Origin: Actinomycetes bacterium
Lineage (GTDB): Bacteria; Actinomycetota; Acidimicrobiia; Acidimicrobiales; SZUA-35
Direction of reading: 5' to 3'
Assembly (NCBI GenBank): GCA_024280015.1
Contig: JAJRQY010000078.1
Coordinates: 1 to 52,306 of the forward strand
Length of the DNA: 52,306 nucleotides
In this document: positions 26,301 through 34,810 of the stretch, in pieces
Layout: the number at the start of each line of letters is the position of its first letter
Position numbering within the stretch: the stretch's first letter is position 1
Notes under the pieces: model-generated
What the model was told of the DNA's origin: nothing
What the model saw: only the letters and a program-made list of their open reading frames with translations
The model's database searches: none
Program-made: the position numbers and the translations under genes

Positions 26301-26956
26301 AGGGATGTGAGTCTGTCCCAGTTCTGGTTGAAACTGGCGGCCACATTCTTGAATGAAGCTTGGCCCAGGTATTGAGGCGAGAGGGCAACATTCAGCAATG
26401 ACAGCCGAATCAGCAGTTCGTGACGGTCTGGGTCGGCATGGAGCTGGTCGATGAAACGGTCCCAGCGGTGCTCGTGGGCCAGTTGGGAGGCAATCTCATC
26501 CAGGACGGTCACTCGCGGCGGCAGGCCAGCGGCCGTAGAGAACTCGGTCAAGATTCGGCTGGCGAATCCGTGCACAGTGGAGATGGCGGCAAGGTCCGCA
26601 TCAGCAATGGCTGCGTGGCACAAGGCCCGCGTCTTGTGCGGGGCCTCGTCGTCCGCGGCCAAGGTCTCAAAGGCCACTCGAACTCGAGCTTGCAGCTCTG
26701 TTGCTGCTGCCTCGGTGAAGGTGATGGCGGCAATGTCGGCCAGTCCAAGCCCTTGTTCCAACACCAGGCTGACAATGCGCTTGACCAACTGGGTGGTCTT
26801 GCCGGTACCGGCACCAGCCTCGACGAAGAGGGTTTGATCCAGTGCCACTGAGCTGATCAAGTCACGAGCCGCAGCATCATTGGGTTGGCGCGTGGCTGGT
26901 GATGGCTGGACTGATTTCGGATTCGGGGACCCGGATCGGGTTTGCTCGCTAGTCAC
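23387..26956 (-). CDS. addA: AddA-like UvrD-type helicase/nuclease
   Basis: A 1189-residue subunit of a double-strand-break resection machine. Walker A is VEAGAGTGKTTQLVKRI near residue 42, followed by ITFTEAAATEL. Walker B is VLLDEFQDTDPIQIEL, then FVGDAKQSIYRFRRADI, and later STVHGAKGLEFPITIL with LLYVAATRARDHLVIS, all superfamily-1A helicase motifs. The C-terminal PD-(D/E)XK nuclease shows VEGYVDLLIETPDGLIIVDYKTD. It overlaps the addB start side by four bases. The complex would process DNA ends for RecA; AdnAB is the alternative name in some actinobacteria. Confidence 0.92.
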   Translation of the reverse strand: MTSEQTRSGSPNPKSVQPSPATRQPNDAAARDLISSVALDQTLFVEAGAGTGKTTQLVKRIVSLVLEQGLGLADIAAITFTEAAATELQARVRVAFETLAADDEAPHKTRALCHAAIADADLAAISTVHGFASRILTEFSTAAGLPPRVTVLDEIASQLAHEHRWDRFIDQLHADPDRHELLIRLSLLNVALSPQYLGQASFKNVAASFNQNWDRLTSLTSDELPLLRPLDFSVFDRAVEQLEAMCEFCLDPEDKLIRRIEDERLPSMRTVVGISDPHRKLRTLASLPDRFWGPGAGGINKNWSIDVKDAKETLKAVTAAAETVVGDSAAELIDQMTALTASEVLRGALSRQESGGLEFHDLLVLARRVLRSNAEVRRVLHERYQAVLLDEFQDTDPIQIELASLIAATPKESQPQRWDEHLVDGGRLFFVGDAKQSIYRFRRADIKLFLQARDRFTGGSQPVQLTTNFRTVAPIIDWVNGLFSEVMPEEVPDAQPQYEALGTWRVPGLIEDEPADHRPMILGGQHPNPKVKAGELRELEAEEVAALIDMIREEPEQWPVGLPDDEAGQAQWRPARLSDITILIPTRTSLPYLRTALESQDLPYRLTTGTLVYDTQEVRDVLAVLRAIDDPTDLLSLVAALRSPLYGCSDVDLFQFRAAGGQWNLRKQDHAVLSPEHRVLQAMSHLRGLWKERWWNGPVALLGQILEDREAHLLAFGHERPAEVWRRLRFLLDQARLFEEQVGTSIRGFIDWAGLQSADGSRVHEPLLPETDEDAIQISTVHGAKGLEFPITILSGMTTEITARARPGVSVLWNEDGQPEVKIREGLSSAGHGPRAALEESMDSHEKMRLLYVAATRARDHLVISTHHKAEAPNKKTGVMGEAKTYASRIARFCELNPGLVRASNVAYRDLWRDEVTCQGDGALFVVDVDVDAGADGSSSSQPMLEDEAQLAAQADWQDTRDAMLEPARRKRVLSATAMARMVEETALDLDPGDEDDDQADQGVVEIGEAGTPVIRRKGRAGSAIGRAVHNTLEHLDFARPDDVERQVTRQCDLELIPELSETVLALVRSALGSEAVRLAVEHKAYKEIYVAAPLGETMVEGYVDLLIETPDGLIIVDYKTDSARTEAEVDKKLAAYELQGASYAVVLEESTGMKVIDCRFVFCNTGGTIERSVVDLDAAKQRVRDLVE

Positions 26957-29900
26957 GATTGCTCCTCCAGAATCAACTTGTGGCGAATACTCAGTTCGGG
27001 GGCGTCAGATTTGGCCGCCTGTTGGTCGCCTCGGGACCTGGGGCAGACCGAGTCGAACTGGCAGTAGGTGCAGGTTTCGTTGGTTTGGCGGAACGTGTCC
27101 CAGTCACCGGGATCGGCGGCAAACATGCCGTCGGCGATCCCGTCAGCAATGGTGGTGAGAACGTCGATGAATCGATCACGCCGGTCTGGCGTCCAGTCAT
27201 ATCCCTTGCGGGTGTTCTTGGCGTCCGCGTCCAGCATCCAATACGCCGCCGCCGCATTCTCGATCCCGGTCTCGCGTCGGGCGGCTTCGGCGTAGAGGCC
27301 AAGTTGCAAGGTCTGGCCAGCCTGCACCGGGTCAGCCTGCAGATCCTTGTATTTCTTTACGCCCCCCGATTTGTAGTCGCTGACGATGACCCGTCCGTCT
27401 TCGGTCGTGTCGACACGATCGGCTAGACCACGGAACCGGAGCGTCTGACCGTTGGGTAACTGGATAGGCAACGGCTCGCTGTCTTGCAAACCGAAGGGAA
27501 GCTCGACTCTCACCGGTGTAGCTCGATTGCTTCGCCGAAATTCATTGTCATCAATCAGGAACAAATCAAGAACAGCAAGCAGGTCCTTCTGCATGACCTC
27601 CCAATGCACGGGTCGACCGGTTCTGCCGCGGGCCTCATAGTCGATGAAGGTCTCGGCCGCTATTTCATGCAGTCGGCGTCGATGGATCTCAGTCCATTGC
27701 TCATCAGGGTTGGGCATGTCGGAAGCGGACTCGGGGTCCATGGCTTCGCTTATGAACACCTCCAATACGTGATGGATCAGACTGCCACGATCCATGGCGC
27801 TGATCTCTTCCACCGATTCTGGGTCATCGCGGTCGGCCAGCTCAAGAACATGAGCCAGGAAGTACTTGAATCCACAGGTTGCCCATGCTTCAAGTCGGGA
27901 GGGCGAAAGTGGCCGCTTATCTGTCCCGGGTATCACTTGGCCAGCCAGATTGCCATCGAACTGGGTGAGATTCACCGAGGCTCGGTCGAACTGCATTTGC
28001 AGCCCTGATCGGACTCGGTGGGCCAAAGGATGAGTTATCGGACGATTGCCGCGCTCGTTGTTGTCGTCTTGTGAATTGGCGAACTCGACGGCGTTGGCAA
28101 CGATTTGTAGATCACGATCGGCACTGGTTGTGGGTTCCAGCTGACGTATTCCGGTGGCATACGACGGGACTACGGTCACCCCGTCATCCTGACCGACCTG
28201 GGAAAAGTCGGTGCTGTGAATCAGGCGGCCAGACAACGATGAGGCCGTGTCCAGCAGCCAGCGCGAGGGCAAGGCATGTCGACTGGACCGCAGATCTCCC
28301 CGGGGAAACACCAGGGTTCGTGCTCCTTGCGGCGCAGCAGCAAGAGCAGCCAGGAATTCACGATGCTGTTGATGGATCCGGGCAGTTTTCAACTCCAGTT
28401 GATCGAGGGCCAGCATGCGAACCCGATCGGGCAGGATGGCATCGTCTCGACGCGGAATTGGTAGCAGTCCTTCGGTGCAGCCAACGATGAAAACGGCATC
28501 CAGATCGTGCCCAACGGCCGAACTGAGCGGTCCGTACATCACTCCTTCACCAAAGCGTCCCTTACGACTGCGGGCCACGTCCAGCTCCGAACGCAAAGCC
28601 CGAAGGAAGACTGCCGATGAGGGCTCTGGCTCCATGCTGTCAAGGGAGGCAAATCGTGTCAGTGCATCAACCACTCGAGCGTACGCATCCTGTTCGGCTT
28701 CCGGCCAGGAGCTGTGACGATGCTCTTCTCCCAGTAGGGAGATGAGCAGGTTCTTGGCCCTTTCACATTTGTCAGACCAGGTCGTCGCGGCGTCGACTGC
28801 TTGGAGACTGCTTGCTAGTTCCTTTACAAAGCCGTCCAGCTGCTCAACATCTCGCATGCGGTCACCCAGCCGGCGCACCTTCCAGGCATCGTCTCCGTCT
28901 GGGTCATCAATCTCCAGCAGTCGTTGCTGTGAATTTTGCTGGTCACGGGCAAGTTTGCGGTCCCAATCGCTGAGATCTCGTAGCACTCCCGCTTGGCGGG
29001 AGATGCTCTCCCAAGCCGATGGATGGGTGAGCGTGTCTTGGTAACGGACAGGGGCACCACTGACTAGGGCCAGCACCTTGTCCCGCCGCCAGCGTTCGGC
29101 CGGTAAGGCTAGGGCGGCCAGAAGGGTTCGACCCGCCACTGAGTCACCCAGGCGATGCCGGTCTGGCCCGTTGGCCGGGATGTCGGCGGAGGCGAATTGC
29201 TGTTCGATGATCCGGACGTAGGGATCAGGGGTCGGGTAGAAAATGCCAATTCGGTCGGCCCGCACACCCTCCTTGATCATTGCCAACACATTCCGAATGA
29301 CGGCTCGAACTTCTTCGTCGGCATCGGTAACTGAAACGATGGAGTCGGCCACCTGGAGCTGGCGATCCGGAGTCTTGGCCGGCACGACCACATCTGCCGC
29401 ATAGCAGGCATCCAAGATTGGTTTGTCGGCAAGTTCGTCGCCGGTAAGTCCGATGATGGCGCCGGAGGTGGTGGCGTCATTGAGTACTCGGCCGATGAGA
29501 CGACTGATAGCTGGCGAGGTTGGTGCTGGCAGATACCAGATGATGTGGCCGAGTTTGGCCACCATCTCCGGCAGGTTAGAGCGGTCAGCGGCGGCACTGG
29601 CTAGCTCTTTCTCGGTATGAAATCCTGCGAGCCGTTGCTCAATCGCCCGGTAAAACTTGACCGCGATCGCTCCGGCCTGCTCCCCTTCGGTGGCGATGGA
29701 CTCCAGGCCTTCATCATCCACATTGGAAAGTTCGGCGAACAGAGCAGCCAGGGCCATCTCGGTGGCTTCGTGTTCTCGAACTTGGAAGTACGGGCCAGGA
29801 TCCGCGGCCAGAGCTTGGCGAACGGCAGCGCCCAAGGCGGGATTGGTTAGGGGCAGCTGGTCCAGCAAGAGATCGCTGGACAGTTGCTCGGCCAGGCGGA

Positions 29901-30126
29901 ATGGGGTGACGAACGAGACGTTGGCGATACCTGGGTGAGCTGTTGCACCAGCCGAGCCGATAAGGCCCGATCCGAGCAATCGTCTAGCCGACAGGCCAAC
30001 GAAGTTGCTGGGGACGATAACGGTCACCGGCGACAGCGGGCCCTTCTTCTTTGCCTCGGCAATGGACGCGGCAAGCCGCTCACTAGCCTCTCGTCCATAG
30101 CCCACCATCTCCGCAGATTCAATCAC
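26953..30126 (-). CDS. addB: AddB-like PD-(D/E)XK nuclease subunit
   Basis: A 1057-residue partner of AddA. The C-terminal nuclease is clear: SRLEAWATCGFKYFLAHVL, MDRGSLIHHVLEVF, RGLADRVDTTEDGRVIVSDYKSGG, QLGLYAEAARRE. A CxxC(x5)C trio in CTYCQFDSVCP pairs with the earlier Cys in ATCGFKYF as the AddB-type iron-sulphur staple. The N-terminus (VTVIVPSNFVGLSARRLLGSG) lacks the GxxGxGKT of B. subtilis AddB, so it is probably an inactivated helicase fold. Co-transcribed with addA. Confidence 0.9.
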   Translation of the reverse strand: MIESAEMVGYGREASERLAASIAEAKKKGPLSPVTVIVPSNFVGLSARRLLGSGLIGSAGATAHPGIANVSFVTPFRLAEQLSSDLLLDQLPLTNPALGAAVRQALAADPGPYFQVREHEATEMALAALFAELSNVDDEGLESIATEGEQAGAIAVKFYRAIEQRLAGFHTEKELASAAADRSNLPEMVAKLGHIIWYLPAPTSPAISRLIGRVLNDATTSGAIIGLTGDELADKPILDACYAADVVVPAKTPDRQLQVADSIVSVTDADEEVRAVIRNVLAMIKEGVRADRIGIFYPTPDPYVRIIEQQFASADIPANGPDRHRLGDSVAGRTLLAALALPAERWRRDKVLALVSGAPVRYQDTLTHPSAWESISRQAGVLRDLSDWDRKLARDQQNSQQRLLEIDDPDGDDAWKVRRLGDRMRDVEQLDGFVKELASSLQAVDAATTWSDKCERAKNLLISLLGEEHRHSSWPEAEQDAYARVVDALTRFASLDSMEPEPSSAVFLRALRSELDVARSRKGRFGEGVMYGPLSSAVGHDLDAVFIVGCTEGLLPIPRRDDAILPDRVRMLALDQLELKTARIHQQHREFLAALAAAPQGARTLVFPRGDLRSSRHALPSRWLLDTASSLSGRLIHSTDFSQVGQDDGVTVVPSYATGIRQLEPTTSADRDLQIVANAVEFANSQDDNNERGNRPITHPLAHRVRSGLQMQFDRASVNLTQFDGNLAGQVIPGTDKRPLSPSRLEAWATCGFKYFLAHVLELADRDDPESVEEISAMDRGSLIHHVLEVFISEAMDPESASDMPNPDEQWTEIHRRRLHEIAAETFIDYEARGRTGRPVHWEVMQKDLLAVLDLFLIDDNEFRRSNRATPVRVELPFGLQDSEPLPIQLPNGQTLRFRGLADRVDTTEDGRVIVSDYKSGGVKKYKDLQADPVQAGQTLQLGLYAEAARRETGIENAAAAYWMLDADAKNTRKGYDWTPDRRDRFIDVLTTIADGIADGMFAADPGDWDTFRQTNETCTYCQFDSVCPRSRGDQQAAKSDAPELSIRHKLILEEQS

Positions 30127-30148
30127 CCCAAGACTCTAGTTCGGAGGT

Positions 30149-30179
30149 CTGACACCCACCGGCACAACTGGAGTGTCAG
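30149..30179. terminator. 7-bp stem-loop between the racemase gene and addB
   Basis: CTGACAC (30149-30155) and GTGTCAG (30173-30179) pair around a 17-base loop in the 103-bp gap. It could end the racemase transcript or lie in the addB leader; no T-run supports a strong terminator. Confidence 0.35.
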
Positions 30180-30229
30180 GCGGTCGAAAACGGCGCCCTG
30201 GCCCTCCAGTTGACAGTGCTAGCCGGCCC

Positions 30230-31375
30230 TCAGCTGATGGCGCCGGAGGCTCGAAGTTCAGCAATGCGGGCTTCAGCAAAGCCGAAAGAGGCCAGCACCT
30301 CGTCGGTGTGCTGGCCGGGGTGAGCGGGCGGGCCTTGGATCTTGGCCTTGGTCCGGCTGAATCGCGGGGCCGGACCGGCTTGAGTCACTCCCCCAACTTC
30401 GACAAAGGTGCCCCGCTCCACCATGTGTGGGTGCTTGGTTGACTCCTCCATGGACAGGACCGGGGCAAAGCAGACGTCGGTGTGCTCCATGATTGTGCAC
30501 CATTCATCTCGGCTTTTCGCCTTGAAGACCGCAGCCACTTGTTCCTTCATGGCGGGCCATTCAGCGCTGTTCATCTGCTGATCAAAGCCGGCAACATCAC
30601 CAAGGCCCGATAACTCCAACAATTCGGCGTAGAACTGGGGCTCGATGGATCCGATAGAAACGAACTTCCCGTCAGAACACTCATACACGTCATAGAAGGG
30701 TGCACCGGTATCCAGCATGTTCGTGCCGCGATCGGGGCCCCAGAAGTTCATGGCCTTCATACCCCAGAACATGTTCATCAGCGAGGCTGCTCCATCGACC
30801 ATTGCCGCATCGACGACCTGGCCTTCACCCGAGCGCTGTGACTCGAAGAGGGCACAAGCGATGCCGAATGCGAGGTACATGCCGCCACCGCCAAAGTCTC
30901 CGACCAGGTTGAGGGGAACGGTTGGCTTCTGTCCAGCGTGGCCAATGGATTCGAGTGCCCCGGCAAGAGCGATGTAGTTGATGTCGTGGCCCGCAGCGCT
31001 GGCATAGGGGCCGTCTTGGCCCCAGCCGGTCATCCGGCCATAGACCAGTCGCGAGTTGCGAGCCAGGCAGACATTTGGGCCTAGTCCAAGCCGCTCGGCG
31101 ACACCGGGACGAAAGCCCTCCATCAACACGTCGGCATCCTCGACCAGTGAGAGCACCGTCTCGACCCCATCAGGGTTCTTGAGATCGACCCCGATGGACC
31201 GACGGCCCCGGGCCAAAGGGTCTAGCGGAGGGGTAGCTGGATCGCCCCCACGAACAGCGCTGGAGCGATCGATGCGGATTACTTCGGCCCCCATGTCTGA
31301 CAGCATCATTGCCGCAAACGGTCCCGGCCCAAGACCAGTAAGCTCGATGATTTTTACGCCTTGCAGAGGTCCCAT
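30230..31375 (-). CDS. alpha-methylacyl-CoA racemase-like CoA-transferase family III protein
   Basis: A 381-residue CaiB/BaiF-family protein. [35 protein letters not shown] is the family N-terminus. Conserved active-site segments of the racemase branch are present: [17 protein letters not shown] (base His) and [20 protein letters not shown] (base Asp). [21 protein letters not shown] follows. This matches alpha-methylacyl-CoA racemase, which epimerises 2-methyl-branched acyl-CoAs from phytanyl or sterol side chains, rather than a true CoA-transferase (which uses a catalytic Asp in a different context). Confidence 0.9.
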   Translation of the reverse strand: MGPLQGVKIIELTGLGPGPFAAMMLSDMGAEVIRIDRSSAVRGGDPATPPLDPLARGRRSIGVDLKNPDGVETVLSLVEDADVLMEGFRPGVAERLGLGPNVCLARNSRLVYGRMTGWGQDGPYASAAGHDINYIALAGALESIGHAGQKPTVPLNLVGDFGGGGMYLAFGIACALFESQRSGEGQVVDAAMVDGAASLMNMFWGMKAMNFWGPDRGTNMLDTGAPFYDVYECSDGKFVSIGSIEPQFYAELLELSGLGDVAGFDQQMNSAEWPAMKEQVAAVFKAKSRDEWCTIMEHTDVCFAPVLSMEESTKHPHMVERGTFVEVGGVTQAGPAPRFSRTKAKIQGPPAHPGQHTDEVLASFGFAEARIAELRASGAIS

Positions 31376-31431
31376 GGCCGCCTAAGTTAGATGCGGCGGT
31401 GACTTCTCGCAAAGTCTCAAGGCAACTCCCC

Positions 31432-32298
31432 TCAGGTACCAGCGAAACCGGCGACCTCACTAACCAGGCGGGGCCACATCTCCGATGGAAGATCGTGACC
31501 GAGGCCTTCGATCTCGACATAGCTGGCGTCGGGAATGACCTCGGCGGTGTGGCGACCGCCGTCGGGGCCGATGAGGTTGTCGGCCGAGCCGTGCAGAACA
31601 AGGGTCGGAGTACTGACGTTGGCCAACGCTTCATCACGATTGCCCGACGCCAAAACTGCCCGATACTGACGAGCAGTTCCCTTGGGGCTGACACCATAGT
31701 CAAACATCAACTCACCCTTGGCCCGTACCCGAGCCGGGTCCCAGAGATCGGGTGAACACCACAGCTTCTCCGCACTCACCATGACGTCCAACCAACCCTC
31801 TCGTTCAGTCGGTGGGACCTGGACAATCGCTTCCATGGCTTCATCTGTCGGTCGACCAAATTCTCGGTTGCCCGTGGTCGACATCAGCGAAGTCATGCTC
31901 AACAGACGCTCGGGATGTGTCACGGCCATCTGCTGAACAATCATGCCACCCATGGATTGTCCAAAGACATGGGCTTGCTTCCAGCCAACGGCATCCATGA
32001 CCGCAATGGCATCGCTCGCCATAGCAACCAGGTCATACCCGGGCTCAGCGCCAGTCGTTTCGGTCAGCGTTGACTGGCCGGTATCGCGATTGTCGAAGCG
32101 GACCACGGCGAAACCGGCATCCACAAATTGTTGGATAAACCCGACCTCGTAGGACACCATTGGCGACCCGAGCCCGTTGACCATAAGGAGCGGTATTCCC
32201 GAGCCATCAGCAGCCCCCCACTGCTCCCAAGCCAGCTCAACACCGGCACCCTTACTGTCCAAAGTGCTGGTGTAGGTAGCGCGTCCCGACCGAATCAT
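31432..32298 (-). CDS. alpha/beta-fold hydrolase
   Basis: An about 288-residue hydrolase with the nucleophile elbow GQSMGG, preceding oxyanion motif NGLGSPMVSYE, acid GSADNLIGP and GLGHDLP histidine, a Ser-Asp-His triad. RFDNRDTGQST is characteristic of the epoxide-hydrolase/esterase-like subfamily. The ATG at 32298 (MIRSGRAT) is preferred over an in-frame TTG at 32334, though no strong ribosome site precedes either. Substrate unknown; it lies next to the racemase gene on the same strand, 56 bp apart. Confidence 0.87.
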   Translation of the reverse strand: MIRSGRATYTSTLDSKGAGVELAWEQWGAADGSGIPLLMVNGLGSPMVSYEVGFIQQFVDAGFAVVRFDNRDTGQSTLTETTGAEPGYDLVAMASDAIAVMDAVGWKQAHVFGQSMGGMIVQQMAVTHPERLLSMTSLMSTTGNREFGRPTDEAMEAIVQVPPTEREGWLDVMVSAEKLWCSPDLWDPARVRAKGELMFDYGVSPKGTARQYRAVLASGNRDEALANVSTPTLVLHGSADNLIGPDGGRHTAEVIPDASYVEIEGLGHDLPSEMWPRLVSEVAGFAGT

Positions 32299-32432
32299 GA
32301 CCACATTGTTAGCTGCGCCAGTCTGCGCAGGCAATTCAGGCTCACTTCCGGGAAGCCCGTGTCAGGGTCGCTGACGGAGTTCTGGACATACTTGCTCTAA
32401 TTGATCAGAACCTGGACTCCCACCGCTTGCGG

Positions 32433-33032
32433 TCAGAACTGTTTCCAAGTCGCCAGGTATTGTCGTGCCTCGTCCCCGGGCATACGGGTCGAGAGAAGGA
32501 ACAGATCAACACCGTCCACCCACCTCAAGAAATAGAGCCCTACCTCGTTGGTGAAGGCACAGTCGGGAACCCCATCGCCCACCGTGGTCTCCTCTATCAA
32601 CTCTGGCGGCCACCCAGCGCCTGACAGAGAGGCACAATCCAGCGGTCTAACACCCGCACCGCGCTCGATCTGTACCGTCAGAAGGCCACCGTCCGGGCCT
32701 AGTTCGATGTCGTCGCTCCAACGAACGGTGATGTCAACGTGGGGCTGAGTTCCAGCAGCAAACTTGCGAATTTCGATACTTGCCACATCACCAGCGGGCG
32801 CACTTGCGGGCAAGAGGCCAGGAAACGTCAGGTCAAGTCCTTCAGGCATTGGCTCATCGGTGGACCATGCGAACTCTTCTTCAATCATGAGCAAGGTAGG
32901 ACTCGGAGCTTTCGAGACCTCAGCCGTGATAGAGGACGCGTCGCTCTCGTCCAATTCCGAATCATTCGAACAAGAGACAAGAACCAGAGCCATTGCTGCC
33001 GCGAGTTGAAATACCTGCTCAAGTGACCTCAT
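32433..33032 (-). CDS. putative lipoprotein
   Basis: A 199-residue exported protein. The ATG at 33032 (MRSLEQVFQLAAAMALVLVSCS) is chosen because AGGTGG lies seven bases upstream; it yields a clean signal peptide with lipobox LVSC (Cys about 21). The mature part is acidic and contains two cysteines (PLDCASL, VPDCAFT) and a beta-rich pattern. No domain is recognised. It is divergent from the methyltransferase gene. Confidence 0.72.
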   Translation of the reverse strand: MRSLEQVFQLAAAMALVLVSCSNDSELDESDASSITAEVSKAPSPTLLMIEEEFAWSTDEPMPEGLDLTFPGLLPASAPAGDVASIEIRKFAAGTQPHVDITVRWSDDIELGPDGGLLTVQIERGAGVRPLDCASLSGAGWPPELIEETTVGDGVPDCAFTNEVGLYFLRWVDGVDLFLLSTRMPGDEARQYLATWKQF

Positions 33033-33149
33033 CTTCGCACCACCTGTCATGCAGCTTCCATCCTCACAGGCTAATACCTCGCCCCGCTCACAAGCCGCCA
33101 CCTCTTGAGCGACAACAGGACCAGGACAGAGGCCTTACAGTTGAGATCA

Positions 33150-34010
33150 ATGACTATTGCCGACGCTCTTATCGCTCTTGCTGCCTCTAACCGACCAGCG
33201 GCAATCGACATACTTCTTGGCGTTTTGGGCCGACTACCAGATGACTCCCTGGCCAGTTCACTGCTCGCCTACCTCAAGGCTTCGGATCGAAGTGGCGTCT
33301 ATCAAGAGCCCTCGAGCTTTCAGGAGTTCATCGACAATGGTGACAATCCCAACCTCTACGCCGCCACCATTGACCGCCTTCGGGCACTCCACCAAGAGAC
33401 CAACCCAGATTCGGTCCTGGACATTGGTTGCGGCGATGGTCGTGTTACTGCCACCGTCCTTGGGCCTGGCATCCAGAGGGTCGATCTGGTCGAGCCATCT
33501 CAAGACCTTCTCCGCCAAGCCAAAAACCAGACGGGATGGCCGAGCAACGTCATTGTTCAAGGGCATCCAACGACCTTGGACGGCTATCTGGACAGTCTCG
33601 ATTCCGGAGCAAGGTTCTCATTGGTGCAATCCACTTTTGCCATGCACGCGACCCTCCCCGAGCAGCGACCGGCTCTCCTAACTCGCCTCGCCGAACACAC
33701 CGACCACGTGGTAGTGGTGGACTTCGACGTTTCAGCCCCAACCGATCGATCCCCCGAGCATGCGGCATACGCCGCAGCCCGCTACCAAAATGGTGTTGCC
33801 GAATACACTGGCCATCCTGTGGTGATCGATGGGTTTCTGATGCCCGTTCTGGTGGCCCAGTTCGATCCCGCCCAGAAACCAATGACCTTCGAGCAGTCGG
33901 CCAACACCTGGAGCACAGAGTTCGAGCAAGCCGGTTTCGATGTCCGGATCAGTCACGTCACTGACTATTGGTGGGCACCGGCATTTCTGCTGGATGCCAC
34001 CATTCGTTAA
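33150..34010 (+). CDS. SAM-dependent methyltransferase (class I)
   Basis: About 286 residues from ATG 33150; a TTG at 33105 is an alternative start. Motif I is VLDIGCGDGRVTATVLG, followed by VDLVEPSQDLLRQAK (acidic ribose-binding residue) and FSLVQSTFAMHATLPEQRPALLTRLAEHTDHVVVVDFDV. An N-terminal helical domain of about 75 residues precedes the Rossmann core. The target (small molecule or macromolecule) cannot be told from sequence. Confidence 0.83.
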   Translation: MTIADALIALAASNRPAAIDILLGVLGRLPDDSLASSLLAYLKASDRSGVYQEPSSFQEFIDNGDNPNLYAATIDRLRALHQETNPDSVLDIGCGDGRVTATVLGPGIQRVDLVEPSQDLLRQAKNQTGWPSNVIVQGHPTTLDGYLDSLDSGARFSLVQSTFAMHATLPEQRPALLTRLAEHTDHVVVVDFDVSAPTDRSPEHAAYAAARYQNGVAEYTGHPVVIDGFLMPVLVAQFDPAQKPMTFEQSANTWSTEFEQAGFDVRISHVTDYWWAPAFLLDATIR

Positions 34011-34106
34011 CCCACTCGCTGGCCGAATTAGCAGCGAACTGGCACCAGATTCAATTCTTCTGGAACTTTCGGGAACCACAGATGGAGAACCGTCGTCATA
34101 GCCCCC

Positions 34107-34664
34107 ATGAACAAGAACGCCACACAATCGACCCTCGCCAATAACACCTCTTCACGCCGCTGGATTCCGGCCATTGGCCTCGCCTTCGCTCTGGCACTCA
34201 CCGCCTGCGGAACCAGTGATTCGCTGGATGGCGCTACCGACGCTGGGGATCCAGCCCTGATCGCCGATGACCCGTCGGCCCCAGTGAACGATGGGCTCCC
34301 GAGCGAACCGGCACCCGAGCCTCCCGACGTCGTAGCCTTTGCTGACATGGAAGGAACCCTGATTGGCAGCGCGAACATGGGTGGCGAAGTTGTCGACCCA
34401 AAGCCAGCCGAGATTGACGGCTTCGAGATCATGGAGTCCGCCCCCGAGCAGATTGCTATCAGTTTCACCGCGGGGGCCGAAGGCTGCACCGCAGCAACAG
34501 CCCAGGCTTTTGCCACCGATACTCAGGTCATCATTGCCTTGGAAGTCGGCATCACAACCGACGCCCTGTCAAAGAGTTGCATGAGTGGCGACTTTGAGCA
34601 CCGCCTCACCATTGCATTGGATGAGGGCTTGGGCGGCCGAGAAGTTGTCGTCGTCCAACGCTAG
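34107..34664 (+). CDS. putative lipoprotein
   Basis: A 185-residue exported protein. The basic N-terminus is followed by the helix IPAIGLAFALALTAC with lipobox LTAC (Cys34), then a long acidic Pro/Ala/Asp-rich linker and a C-terminal globular part with two cysteines (EGCTAATAQAFATD, SKSCMSGDFEHRL). No family is recognised. A strong hairpin terminator follows at 34761. Confidence 0.75.
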   Translation: MNKNATQSTLANNTSSRRWIPAIGLAFALALTACGTSDSLDGATDAGDPALIADDPSAPVNDGLPSEPAPEPPDVVAFADMEGTLIGSANMGGEVVDPKPAEIDGFEIMESAPEQIAISFTAGAEGCTAATAQAFATDTQVIIALEVGITTDALSKSCMSGDFEHRLTIALDEGLGGREVVVVQR

Positions 34665-34760
34665 CCACTCATGTAGCTGCCTGCCCGGGAATTAGTGTCG
34701 AACCGTACTCTCCGTCGCCAGTAGCCCAAATAGCGAGGCCAACACAGGAAGATAATGGAG

Positions 34761-34786
34761 TTGACGACCCATTAGTGGGTCGTCAA
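34761..34786. terminator. bidirectional hairpin terminator
   Basis: TTGACGACCCA (34761-34771), loop TTAG, and TGGGTCGTCAA (34776-34786) make a perfect 11-bp stem. It sits between two convergent genes, the lipoprotein (ends 34664) and the amidohydrolase (ends 34811), so it can stop transcription from both sides and marks the 3' end of the sugar operon. Confidence 0.75.
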
Positions 34787-34810
34787 GTCCATTAAGTTCG
34801 GCCGGTTCAG